From: Oscillospiraceae bacterium
GTDB taxonomy: Bacteria > Bacillota > Clostridia > Oscillospirales > Oscillospiraceae
Reading direction: 5' to 3'
Assembly (NCBI GenBank): GCA_017412765.1
Contig: JAFPWN010000072.1
Span: 1-46,373, forward strand
DNA: 46,373 nt
This document shows, piece after piece, positions 24,785 through 32,693 of the stretch. Position numbers and translations under genes: made by a program. The notes below the pieces were generated by a model. The model was not told where the DNA came from and did no database searches. It saw only the letters and a list, made by a program, of their open reading frames with translations. Numbering within the stretch: position 1 is the first letter of the stretch; each line of letters begins with the position of its first letter.

Positions 24785-24831
24785 TATGGGGAGAGAAACG
24801 GGAGATAAAAAAATAAAAGGTCGAAAAATAA

Positions 24832-24858
24832 TCGGGCGTGCCGAGAAGGCACGCCCGA
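24832..24858 (-). terminator. Terminator after the aminopeptidase gene
   Basis: An 11-bp stem TCGGGCGTGCC/GGCACGCCCGA with a 5-nt loop, followed on the minus strand by TTATTTTT. It lies 7 bp past the stop codon. Confidence 0.85.
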
Positions 24859-24864
24859 AGCTTT

Positions 24865-26142
24865 TTATAAAATATCGTACTCTCCGTCACCCTTTACGGC
24901 GATGGCGCTCTCGAAGAAGGTTCTGCAGCAGTCGATCATCGCCTGCGTGTCGCGCGCGCCGGCGGTCTCGTAGGATGAGTGCATCGCAAGCTGAGCAAGA
25001 CCGATGTCTATCGTGTTGAGGCTGACCTGGGAGTTTGAGATGTTGCCGAGGGTGCTGCCGCCGGGGATATCGGGACGGTTGGCGTAGTTCTGGGTCTTTA
25101 CGCCGGCTTTTTCACAGATGAGCGTGAACATCGCGGCGGAAACGGCGTCGGTCGCGTAGCGCTGCGAGGCGGTGTACTTTATTACTACGCCGCCGTTCAT
25201 AACGGGCGCGTTCGCCTTGTCGGCGTACTCGGGGTGGTTCGGATGCAGCGCGTGGGCGTTGTCGCAGGAGAGCATGAGCGAGGCGGGCAGAGCCGTTCTC
25301 AGATCCATGCCGAGCGTGTCCCCGACTCTCGAGAGCACGTCGCGCAGGAAGGTGGACGCCGCGCCCTGCTTTGTGTGGCTGCCGACCTCCTCGTTGTCGA
25401 AAACGGCGAAAACCGGCACGCTCTTAAAGCTTGCGGCGTCGATAAAGGCGCGGAGCGAGGTATAAACGCAGTGCAGATCGTCAAGTCTCGGCGCGGAGAT
25501 GAAATCACCCCACTCAAAGCCCGCGGCGGGATTGTAGAGGTAAAGACCGGTGGACAGTATGTTGCCCTCGCTGACCCCGAGCTTTTCGGCAACGCGCTGA
25601 CGGAAGGTCGTTCTCGAGTCCGCCGCCTCGGCGTAGAGCGGCTGAAGGTCGATCGCGGGGTTGAAGGACATATCCTTGTTCGCGTTTTTGTTCATGTGGA
25701 TTGCGACGTTGGGGATAACGCAGATCGGCTCCTCAAAGTCGAGAAGCAGGCTCTTTATGCCGCTCTCAGTGCGGACGAGAACTCTGCCCGCGACGGAGAG
25801 AGGTCTGTCGAGCCACGTTGAATAGAGCATTCCGCCGTAGCCCTCGACGGAGAGGCGGACAAAGTGCTTGTCCACGGCCTCGGAGTTCTCGCGGATGCGG
25901 AATGATGGGCTGTCGCAGTGCGCGGCGGTTATCATAAAGCCCTTTGCGCCCCCGACAGCGCGGAAGGCGACGATGCTGGAGCCGTTGCGGGTCACAAAGT
26001 AGCCCTCGCCCGGCGTAAGATCCCACGCCTCGCCCTCACTGAGCTCTGTAAAGCCCGCGGCGCGCAGAGCCTTTGAGCACTCTGCTACGGCGTGAAAGGC
26101 GGTGGGGGAGGCGGCGATGAATTTGAAAAGCGGTTCGTTCAT
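24865..26142 (-). CDS. apeB: M18-family metalloaminopeptidase
   Basis: A 425-residue M18 (aspartyl/glutamyl-type) aminopeptidase that trims N-terminal residues from peptides. Metal and catalytic motifs of the family are visible: TAAHCDSPSF (His ligand), RLDDLHCVYTSLRAF (Asp ligand), VFDNEEVGSHTKQGAAS (Glu ligands), ISCDNAHALHPNHPEY-like MLSCDNAHALHPN (Asp/His) and the final MHSSYETAGARD (His ligand). Length is standard. It is probably cytoplasmic as no signal sequence is seen. GGAGAA precedes the ATG. It has its own promoter and terminator and lies divergent to the Rnf operon. Confidence 0.92.
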   Translation of the reverse strand: MNEPLFKFIAASPTAFHAVAECSKALRAAGFTELSEGEAWDLTPGEGYFVTRNGSSIVAFRAVGGAKGFMITAAHCDSPSFRIRENSEAVDKHFVRLSVEGYGGMLYSTWLDRPLSVAGRVLVRTESGIKSLLLDFEEPICVIPNVAIHMNKNANKDMSFNPAIDLQPLYAEAADSRTTFRQRVAEKLGVSEGNILSTGLYLYNPAAGFEWGDFISAPRLDDLHCVYTSLRAFIDAASFKSVPVFAVFDNEEVGSHTKQGAASTFLRDVLSRVGDTLGMDLRTALPASLMLSCDNAHALHPNHPEYADKANAPVMNGGVVIKYTASQRYATDAVSAAMFTLICEKAGVKTQNYANRPDIPGGSTLGNISNSQVSLNTIDIGLAQLAMHSSYETAGARDTQAMIDCCRTFFESAIAVKGDGEYDIL

Positions 26143-26173
26143 TGATAATTCTCCATCTATTTAAATATATATA

Positions 26174-26202
26174 AGTATAATACTTCCTGCTGCTTCTGGC
26201 AA
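26174..26202 (-). promoter_or_regulatory. Promoter of the M18 aminopeptidase gene
   Basis: On the minus strand, TTGCCA (26197-26202) and TATACT (26174-26179) are 17 bp apart, with a leader of about 25 nt. Confidence 0.65.
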
Positions 26203-26212
26203 TTGTTATTTT

Positions 26213-26229
26213 TTGAACAATCTGCTCAA
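26213..26229. promoter_or_regulatory. Imperfect palindrome upstream of the Rnf promoter
   Basis: TTGAACAATCTGCTCAA is a 7-3-7 inverted repeat with one mismatch pair. It lies between the aminopeptidase -35 and the Rnf -35 regions, so a bound regulator could affect either. The regulator is unknown. Confidence 0.4.
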
Positions 26230-26258
26230 AAAATCCTGGGATTTTTGTCGAAATTATG

Positions 26259-26287
26259 TTTACATTTCCAACGGCGTCTGTTAATAT
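26259..26287 (+). promoter_or_regulatory. Promoter of the Rnf-NrfA operon
   Basis: TTTACA (26259-26264) and TAATAT (26282-26287) with a 17-bp spacer. Start of transcription is expected near 26294, leaving a leader of about 75 nt. Confidence 0.68.
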
Positions 26288-26310
26288 ATATAGAGTGACA
26301 TAGTGCATCT

Positions 26311-26327
26311 TTGTGCATATTGTACAA
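26311..26327. promoter_or_regulatory. Rex-like palindrome in the Rnf operon leader
   Basis: TTGTGCATATTGTACAA is a 7-3-7 inverted repeat with one mismatch pair, about 25 bp past the predicted transcription start. The TTGT...ACAA ends recall Rex (NADH-sensing repressor) sites, but those have a 4-base centre and this one has 3. Confidence 0.4.
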
Positions 26328-26369
26328 GTTGGCAAGAAATGTATGTTTTATGAGAGGAGTCGGTTTAGG

Positions 26370-27719
26370 GTGAACATGACTTTCCGCGGCGGAGTACACC
26401 CCAAGGGCAATAAGGAGCTGAGCAGGAACAAGGCTCTGCGCGAGATGAGACCCGCGGGCGAAATGGTGTTTCCGCTTGCTCAGCACATAGGCAAGCCCGC
26501 AAAGCCCGTCGTCAAAAAGGGCGATGAGGTACTTATGGGGCAGAAGATCGGAGAACCGGACGGCTTCATTTCGGCTGCCGTGATATCGTCCTGCTCCGGC
26601 AAGGTAAAGGCGATCGAAAAGCGCCGCACAATCTCCGGCGCGATGCAGGAGTGCGTAGTTATCGAAAACGACGGGCTGTTTACTCCTGCCGCTGACTGGA
26701 TCAAAAGGCGCGACGCGGCAAAAATGACGAATGAGGAGATAGTCGCCGCCGTCAAGGAGGCGGGAGTCGTCGGTCTCGGAGGCGCGGGATTTCCGACCTA
26801 CGTCAAGCTCATGCCGAAAAACCCCGACGCAATAAAATTCGTCATAGCTAACGGCGCCGAGTGCGAGCCTTACATAACCTGCAACGATCAGATGATGCGC
26901 TCTATGGCGGACGGCATCGTCGAGGGTCTTGAGGTCACGCTCAGGCTCTTCAAAAATGCCGAGGGCGTTATCGCCATTGAGGACAACAAGCCCGAGGCGA
27001 TCGCCGCGATGCAGAAGGCTGCCGAGGGCAAAAAGGGCATCCGCGTGCTGCCGCTTCACACGAAGTATCCTCAGGGCGGCGAGCGCAGCCTCATAAGCGT
27101 TATCGCCGGGATCGATTTTCCGGTCGCAAAGCTCCCCGCCGACGTCGGCTGCATCGTTGACAACGTCGGAACTCTATACGCGATCGGCAGAGCCGTTCTC
27201 TACGGCGAGCCGCTCTTTACCCACGTTCTGACAGTTACCGGCGACGCGATAAGCGAGCCTGAGAACTTCATCGTACACGACGGAACGCTGATGACGGAGC
27301 TTATCGAGGCGTGCGGAGGCATAAAAGAGGGCGTTACCGTCAAAAAAGCGCTCTCCGGCGGCCCGATGATGGGCGTTTCCATCGCAAATCTCGAGGTTCC
27401 GGTCGTAAAGACCACGAACGCGATCACGCTTTTGGGGCGCGACGCCGTTGAGGACAGCCATAAGCACATGACCGGCTGCCTCAGATGCGGGCGCTGCACC
27501 ACCGTCTGCCCGCAGGGACTTCTGCCGCAGCTCATGGCTGAGGCGATCCACGTCGGCGACTGGGAGAGATTTGAGAAGAAGCTCTACGGCCTTGACTGCA
27601 TAGCCTGCGGCTCCTGCACCTACGTCTGCCCGGCAAAGCGCCCGCTCACGCAGATATTCAAGGAGACGAAGGCTGAGATCCTTGCGCTCAAGCGCGCAAA
27701 GGCGGGAGGTGCCAAATGA
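26370..27719 (+). CDS. rnfC: Rnf complex subunit C (RnfC/RsxC)
   Basis: Peripheral, cytoplasmic-face subunit of the Rnf complex that carries the NAD(H) and FMN site and passes electrons between NADH and the ferredoxin side. Residues of the family are clear: FRGGVHPKGNKELSRNKALR at the start, the glycine-rich GLGGAGFPTYVKL nucleotide-binding region, and two [4Fe-4S] ferredoxin motifs, CLRCGRCTTVCPQG and CIACGSCTYVCPAK, near the C-terminus. At 449 residues it is the usual Clostridia length. The GTG at 26370 has GAGGAG 10 nt upstream; an ATG two codons later is the alternative. Its stop overlaps rnfD by 4 bp. Confidence 0.93.
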   Translation: MNMTFRGGVHPKGNKELSRNKALREMRPAGEMVFPLAQHIGKPAKPVVKKGDEVLMGQKIGEPDGFISAAVISSCSGKVKAIEKRRTISGAMQECVVIENDGLFTPAADWIKRRDAAKMTNEEIVAAVKEAGVVGLGGAGFPTYVKLMPKNPDAIKFVIANGAECEPYITCNDQMMRSMADGIVEGLEVTLRLFKNAEGVIAIEDNKPEAIAAMQKAAEGKKGIRVLPLHTKYPQGGERSLISVIAGIDFPVAKLPADVGCIVDNVGTLYAIGRAVLYGEPLFTHVLTVTGDAISEPENFIVHDGTLMTELIEACGGIKEGVTVKKALSGGPMMGVSIANLEVPVVKTTNAITLLGRDAVEDSHKHMTGCLRCGRCTTVCPQGLLPQLMAEAIHVGDWERFEKKLYGLDCIACGSCTYVCPAKRPLTQIFKETKAEILALKRAKAGGAK

Positions 27720-29293
27720 ACGGTGTACTGAATATTTCCGCAAGCCCTCACGTCCGCGACAGATGGACGACCGGCTACATAATGACGGCTGTCATCCTCG
27801 CGCTGCTGCCCGCTGCCGTAGTCGGCGTCATCGTAAACGGAATTAACGCGCTTTTAGTCATCATCGTAGCCGTCGCGTGCGCGGTCGGCACGGAATTTAT
27901 CTTCACCAAGCTCACTCACGGGCCGGATTCCTGGAAAAACGGCTCGGCGGCGGTCACGGGACTTCTGCTCGCGCTCTCTCTCAGCCCGGCGGTACCGCTC
28001 TATATCCCCGCGGTCGGCTCGATCTTCGCTATCCTCGTCGTTAAGATGTGCTTCGGCGGCCTCGGAAAGAACTTCCTGAACCCCGCGCTTGCCGGACGCT
28101 GCTTCGCGCTCATCTCCTTCGGCAAGGCAATGACGATGTTCGGGCTTGACGGAGTTTCGAGCGCTACGCCGATAGCCGAGCTTATGTCGGGCCGCGCCGT
28201 AAACGTTACCAAGATGTTCCTCGGCACGGGCGGCGGCGTTATCGGCTCCTCGATCGTTGCGCTGCTCATCGGCGGACTCGTGCTCTGGGCGATGGATATC
28301 ATCCACGGTGAGATCTGCTTTGCCGTTCTCGGCGGCTTCACCGTCACGCTCGGGCTTTTCGGCGGACAGGGCTTCGACCCGCATTACCTCCTCGCCCACC
28401 TCTGCGGCGGCGGCGTTGTAATGGGCGCGTTCTTCATGGCTACCGACTACGCAACAAGCCCCGTTTCCAAGCTCGGTCAGCTCACCTACGGACTGATAAT
28501 CGGAGTTCTGGGCGCGCTGTTCCGAATCTTCGGCACCGCGGCGGACTCCTTCAGCTATTCTATCATCATCGGAAACCTTTTCGTTCCGCTTATTGACACC
28601 TACGTCATTCCCAAGCCCTTCGCGTATCGCAGGAGCGCCATAGCGCTCCAGAACGGCGAGCCGAAAGTGCCCTTCTGGAAGAAGATCCCGAAGCCCGTTG
28701 TCGCGCTGACTGTCATTACCCTCGTCGCCGGCGTCGCGCTCAGCGGAGTTTTCAGCCTTACGAAGGATACGATCGACGCGCAGAAGGAGGCGGCGGCAGC
28801 CGAATCCTACCGCGCCGTATGCCCCGGAGCCGAGAGCTTTGAGACTACCGTGACCGTTCACAATAAGCTCTCTGAGCTTAACGGCGGAGTTTACGGCACC
28901 TCGTTCGGCAGGGCGTACATCAACGCCGCAGTCGTCGGCAAGGACGCCGGCGGCAATATCGTCGGATACGTCGTCAGCGCGACGAGCGCCGAGGGCTATG
29001 ACGGCAACGTGACCATCTCCGTCGGCATCCAGCCGGACGGCACGGTGACCGGCATTTCGTTCACGGAGCTGCACGAGACCCCGGGCATGGGCATGCGCTG
29101 CGATGAGCCGGAGTTCAGAGATCAGTTTAACGGCCGCCTCGTCACCGCCTTCAAGGTCCTCAAGGACGGCGGCGGCACGAAGCCGGAGGAGATAGACTCC
29201 GTTTCCGGCGCGACAACGACCTCAAAAGCGGTCGTCAACGCGGTGAACGCCGGACTTGACTTCTGGGCAAATTACATGAAGGGAGGCGAGTGA
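27716..29293 (+). CDS. rnfDG: Fused Rnf subunits D and G (RnfD-RnfG)
   Basis: A single uninterrupted frame of 525 residues joins two Rnf subunits. Residues 1-325 are RnfD, a membrane protein with about nine hydrophobic segments and the covalent flavin site region GVSSATPIAELMSG. Residues 326-525 are RnfG: one transmembrane helix (PVVALTVITLVAGVALSGVF) and an extracellular FMN-binding domain with the DSVSGATTTSKAV flavin threonine motif, about 15 residues after a GGTKPEEI segment. In most organisms these are separate genes in the order C-D-G-E-A-B. Gene order here is otherwise standard, and the linker region (KPFAYRRSAIALQNGEPK) shows no internal ribosome site. A lost stop codon is the simplest origin. 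Start overlaps rnfC by ATGA. Confidence 0.9.
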   Translation: MNGVLNISASPHVRDRWTTGYIMTAVILALLPAAVVGVIVNGINALLVIIVAVACAVGTEFIFTKLTHGPDSWKNGSAAVTGLLLALSLSPAVPLYIPAVGSIFAILVVKMCFGGLGKNFLNPALAGRCFALISFGKAMTMFGLDGVSSATPIAELMSGRAVNVTKMFLGTGGGVIGSSIVALLIGGLVLWAMDIIHGEICFAVLGGFTVTLGLFGGQGFDPHYLLAHLCGGGVVMGAFFMATDYATSPVSKLGQLTYGLIIGVLGALFRIFGTAADSFSYSIIIGNLFVPLIDTYVIPKPFAYRRSAIALQNGEPKVPFWKKIPKPVVALTVITLVAGVALSGVFSLTKDTIDAQKEAAAAESYRAVCPGAESFETTVTVHNKLSELNGGVYGTSFGRAYINAAVVGKDAGGNIVGYVVSATSAEGYDGNVTISVGIQPDGTVTGISFTELHETPGMGMRCDEPEFRDQFNGRLVTAFKVLKDGGGTKPEEIDSVSGATTTSKAVVNAVNAGLDFWANYMKGGE

Positions 29294-29294
29294 T

Positions 29295-29981
29295 ATGCTG
29301 AAAAACAAATACCTTGAGCGTATATACAACGGCATTATAAAGGAAAACCCGACGCTTATACTTATGCTCGGAATGTGCCCCGCGCTCGCCGTTACCACGA
29401 GCGCGATGAACGGCATCGGAATGGGACTTTCCACACTCGTCGTTCTGACGTTCTCAAACTTCGTTATATCGCTTCTCCGCAAGCTCATACCGGCAGAGGT
29501 CAGACTTCCGGCGTACATCGTCGTCGTCGCCTCGCTCGTTACGGTGACTGAGCTTCTTATGGAGGCTTATCTGCCCGCGCTTTACGATGAGCTTGGCATC
29601 TATATTCCGCTCATTGTCGTTAACTGCATAATCCTCGGCAGAGCGGAGGCTTACGCCTCGAAAAACGGCCCGCTCCTCTCGATCATGGACGGCATCGGAA
29701 TGGGCGTCGGCTTCACCTGCGCGCTCGGCGTCGCGGGTATCCTGCGCGAGTTTCTCGGCGCGGGGAGCTTCTTCGGTATGAGAGTTCTTCCGGAATCGGT
29801 CGATCCGATAGCGATCTTCGTACAGCCTCCCGGGGCGTTCCTCGTATTTGCGATCATCATCTGCGTTATGAACGCCATCGGCATCAAGACGAGGCAGAAG
29901 GAGCTTGTCGAGAGCTGCGACGGCTGCTGCGCGAACTGCGCCATGAAGTGCGAAAACCCCGGGGAGGTGGAGAATAAATGA
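29295..29981 (+). CDS. rnfE: Rnf complex subunit E (RnfE/RsxE) with Cys-rich tail
   Basis: A 228-residue integral membrane subunit of Rnf with about six hydrophobic helices, paired with RnfA in the membrane core. Family segments include NPTLILMLGMCPALAVTTSA, and the GRAEAYASKN and GIGMGVGFTCALG stretches. Cys26 and Cys112 lie in the helix regions that bind the shared [2Fe-2S] cluster in characterised complexes. The C-terminal tail adds five cysteines (208, 211, 212, 215, 219; CxxCCxxCxxxC), a possible extra metal site. It starts one base after the rnfDG stop and overlaps rnfA by 4 bp. Confidence 0.92.
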   Translation: MLKNKYLERIYNGIIKENPTLILMLGMCPALAVTTSAMNGIGMGLSTLVVLTFSNFVISLLRKLIPAEVRLPAYIVVVASLVTVTELLMEAYLPALYDELGIYIPLIVVNCIILGRAEAYASKNGPLLSIMDGIGMGVGFTCALGVAGILREFLGAGSFFGMRVLPESVDPIAIFVQPPGAFLVFAIIICVMNAIGIKTRQKELVESCDGCCANCAMKCENPGEVENK

Positions 29982-30556
29982 CAAGCCTTATTCTTATCAT
30001 CATCAGCGGCGCGCTCATAAATAACGTAGTTCTCAACCAGTTCCTCGGTATCTGCTCGTTCCTCGGCGTATCGAAGCAGATGAAGGCGTCTGCGTCCCTC
30101 GGCGGTGCGGTTATCTTCGTAATCACCATCGCCTCCGCTGTCGCGAGCCTGCTCTATGACTACGTTCTCGCGCCGAACGGCCTTGACTATATGAAGACCA
30201 TCGTTTTCATCCTCGTCATCGCCGCCCTCGTTCAGATAGTCGAGATGTTCCTCAAAAAGACCAGCCCCGCTATCTACAAATCACTCGGCATCTATCTGCC
30301 GCTCATCACCACGAACTGCGCCGTTCTCGGCGTTGCGCTCACGAACGTGCAGAACGGCTACAATTTCATCGAGTGCGTGCTCTCCGGCTTCGGTACCGCC
30401 CTCGGCTACACAATCGCCATCGTTCTGCTCGCGTCCATCCGCAGCCGCATCCGCGAGGAGGATATCCCGGCGCCGCTCAGAGGCGCGCCTATCGTCCTCA
30501 TCTCCGCCGCTCTTATGAGCATAGCCTTTATGGGCTTTGCTCAGCTCAATTTCTGA
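29978..30556 (+). CDS. rnfA: Rnf complex subunit A (RnfA/RsxA)
   Basis: A 192-residue integral membrane subunit with six hydrophobic helices, homologous to RnfE and forming the antiparallel membrane core with it. Typical segments: ALINNVVLNQFLGICSFLGVSK at the start (Cys25 is one of the [2Fe-2S] ligands), SLGIYLPLITTNCAVLGVAL (second Cys) and FIECVLSGFGTALGYTIAI. Length is the family norm of about 190-193. It overlaps rnfE by ATGA and lies 13 bp before rnfB. Confidence 0.95.
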   Translation: MTSLILIIISGALINNVVLNQFLGICSFLGVSKQMKASASLGGAVIFVITIASAVASLLYDYVLAPNGLDYMKTIVFILVIAALVQIVEMFLKKTSPAIYKSLGIYLPLITTNCAVLGVALTNVQNGYNFIECVLSGFGTALGYTIAIVLLASIRSRIREEDIPAPLRGAPIVLISAALMSIAFMGFAQLNF

Positions 30557-30569
30557 GGAGGTGCGGTAA

Positions 30570-31379
30570 ATGCAGGTTATTATTATAACGACCCTCGTTA
30601 TTACGGTCATCGGCGTTATCGTCGGCGCGGGACTTGTATTCACCGGCAAGAAGTTCTACGTTGAGGTGGATGAGCGCGAGGCCGCCGTCCGCGAGTGCCT
30701 TCCGGGCAACAACTGCGGCGCCTGCGGCTACGCCGGCTGCGACGCCATGGCTGCCGCAATAGCAAAGGGCGAGGCGCCCGTAAACGGCTGCCCCGTCGGC
30801 GGTCAGAGCGTTGCCGACAAGGTCGGCGAGATAATGGGCACCACCGCCGAGGCGGGCGAAAAGCGCGTCGCCTTCGTAAAATGCAAGGGTAATTGCGAGG
30901 TAACGAAAAATCAGGGCAATTACATCGGCGTTCAGGACTGCCGCAGCGCCGTCCTCGCCGGAATAAACGTAACTGACTGCGATTACGGCTGCCTCGGGCT
31001 CGGCTCCTGCGTGAGAGCCTGCCCGCACAACGCCATCCACGTCGTCGACGGCGTGGCGACTGTTGACAGAAGACTCTGCATCGGCTGCGGACTGTGCGCC
31101 AAAGCGTGCCCGAAGGGACTTATCGAGCTTGTGCCTATCTCGAAAAAGGTCAGAGTTCAGTGCTCGAATAAGGATAAGGGCCCGATGGTAAAAAAAGTCT
31201 GTACAGCGGGCTGCATCGGGTGTATGATGTGCGTAAAGCAGTGCGAGCATGACGCGATCGTGGTCGAGAACAACCTCGCCCACGTCGTCTACGAAAACTG
31301 CGTACAGTGCGGAAAATGTGCTGAGAAGTGCCCCGTTAAGGTCATTACCGGAGCGGGAGCCAAGACAGAGGTACAGTAA
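30570..31379 (+). CDS. rnfB: Rnf complex subunit B (RnfB), ferredoxin-oxidising
   Basis: A 269-residue membrane-anchored iron-sulfur protein, the entry point for electrons from reduced ferredoxin. One N-terminal transmembrane helix (residues 3-24) leads to a Cys-rich domain with NCGACGYAGCD (about 47-57) plus a later Cys, then CDYGCLGLGSCVRACP, CIGCGLCAKACP, CIGCMMCVKQC and CVQCGKCAEKCP, which together suit about five to six [4Fe-4S] clusters. GAGGAGG precedes the ATG. Its stop codon overlaps the nrfA start by one base (TAATG), so the reductase is translationally tied to Rnf. Confidence 0.94.
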   Translation: MQVIIITTLVITVIGVIVGAGLVFTGKKFYVEVDEREAAVRECLPGNNCGACGYAGCDAMAAAIAKGEAPVNGCPVGGQSVADKVGEIMGTTAEAGEKRVAFVKCKGNCEVTKNQGNYIGVQDCRSAVLAGINVTDCDYGCLGLGSCVRACPHNAIHVVDGVATVDRRLCIGCGLCAKACPKGLIELVPISKKVRVQCSNKDKGPMVKKVCTAGCIGCMMCVKQCEHDAIVVENNLAHVVYENCVQCGKCAEKCPVKVITGAGAKTEVQ

Positions 31380-32683
31380 TGGAAAATAAAACCAAAGTAA
31401 TAAAGGGCGTGTGCGCCGCGGTCGCGGTCATCGTCGCCGTGGTTTTCGTCGGAGGCGTGCTCGGCGGCGGGGATATGATGTACCATATCCTCAATCGCGG
31501 CTCTCTCGGCCCGCTCACGCGCGAGGACGTCACGTATAAAAACGTCGCCGCGCCGGAGGCAACGAGCAAGGACGGCACCGTAAACGCCTCAGACTGGGCT
31601 GAGACTTATCCCTACATAGTCGCCTCGATGGGCGCGAACAGCAAAAACAGCTACGTCACAAGCTATCTTGAGGAGGATCCGTACCTCGTCAATATTTACG
31701 AGGGCTACGGCTTTGCGAAGGATTACGGCTCGGCGAGAGGTCACGAGTACACTCTCGAGGACGTGCATAAGACCCTCCGTCCCCACGCGAAGGCAAACTG
31801 CCTCACCTGCAAGACACCGAACTTTGCAAAGCTCGTGAACGATCTCGGCGTCGAGGTCTACTCGATGCCCTTTGAAGAGGTCGAGGCGATGATGGAGGAG
31901 AACGTCTCCTGCTACACCTGCCACGGCAACGACGCGGGAAATGCCGGTCAGATCACGATCACACACAGCTACGTGAACGAGGCGCTCGGCTCAAATGCCG
32001 CGAAGATCGACCCCGCGACGCTCTCCTGCGGCCAGTGCCACATCGAGTATTACTTTACCCCGACCTACTCCGAGACGATGATGCCGTATCACTCCGTTTC
32101 TGAGATGACTCCGGAGGCGATATACAACTACTACAACACGATGGTGCTGCCGGACGGCACGGTAGGCTTTGCCGACTGGACTCAGCCCTCCACCGGAACA
32201 AGACTTCTCAAGGCGCAGCATCCCGAGATGGAGACGTTCCTCTCCGGCAAGCACGGCAAGCTCCTCAACTGCGCCGACTGCCACATGGCTCTCGTCATGG
32301 AGGACGACGGAACGGTCTACCACAGTCATGAGCTTGTAAGTCCGCTCGAGAACGAGACTCTGCTCTCAAACTGCGCCACCTGCCACGAGGGTACCGATGT
32401 GGTCAGCATGGTGCGCAGGCTTCAGGACCGCGTAACGAGCCGCGAGAAGGAGGTCGGAAACGAGCTTTCCGATTTCAAGACCGCTCTTGCCGACGCTGTC
32501 GCCTCCGGCACAAAGACCGAGGAGGAGCTTGACGCGCTCCGCGCCATCCACCGCGAAGCACAGTGGTACTTCGACTTCTGCTACGTTGAGAACAGCGAGG
32601 GCGCGCACAACTCAGACCTCGCCTTCAGCTGCCTCGACAGAGCCGAGGAGCTTGTCAGGGAAGGCATGGAGCTTCTCGGATAA
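31379..32683 (+). CDS. nrfA: Ammonia-forming cytochrome c nitrite reductase (NrfA)
   Basis: A 434-residue pentahaem cytochrome c that reduces nitrite to ammonium with six electrons on the outer face of the membrane. The haem motifs in order are CLTCK (the NrfA-specific Lys-ligated catalytic haem), CYTCH, CGQCH, CADCH and CATCH. Active-site neighbours are conserved: RPHAKANCLTCK (Arg), CHIEYYF (Tyr) and the KAQHPE motif (His and Ca site). An uncleaved N-terminal helix (about residues 7-31, VIKGVCAAVAVIVAVVFVGGVL) would anchor it in the membrane. No nrfH (membrane tetrahaem quinol dehydrogenase) is in the window. The start overlaps the rnfB stop; ResB and CcsA follow for haem attachment. Confidence 0.94.
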   Translation: MENKTKVIKGVCAAVAVIVAVVFVGGVLGGGDMMYHILNRGSLGPLTREDVTYKNVAAPEATSKDGTVNASDWAETYPYIVASMGANSKNSYVTSYLEEDPYLVNIYEGYGFAKDYGSARGHEYTLEDVHKTLRPHAKANCLTCKTPNFAKLVNDLGVEVYSMPFEEVEAMMEENVSCYTCHGNDAGNAGQITITHSYVNEALGSNAAKIDPATLSCGQCHIEYYFTPTYSETMMPYHSVSEMTPEAIYNYYNTMVLPDGTVGFADWTQPSTGTRLLKAQHPEMETFLSGKHGKLLNCADCHMALVMEDDGTVYHSHELVSPLENETLLSNCATCHEGTDVVSMVRRLQDRVTSREKEVGNELSDFKTALADAVASGTKTEEELDALRAIHREAQWYFDFCYVENSEGAHNSDLAFSCLDRAEELVREGMELLG

Positions 32684-32693
32684 TTAAAAAGTG

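Noticed and set aside
27854-29074. 406-codon open frame opposite rnfDG
   Set aside because: Charged, low-complexity shadow of a membrane protein gene read backwards; the sense gene is certain.
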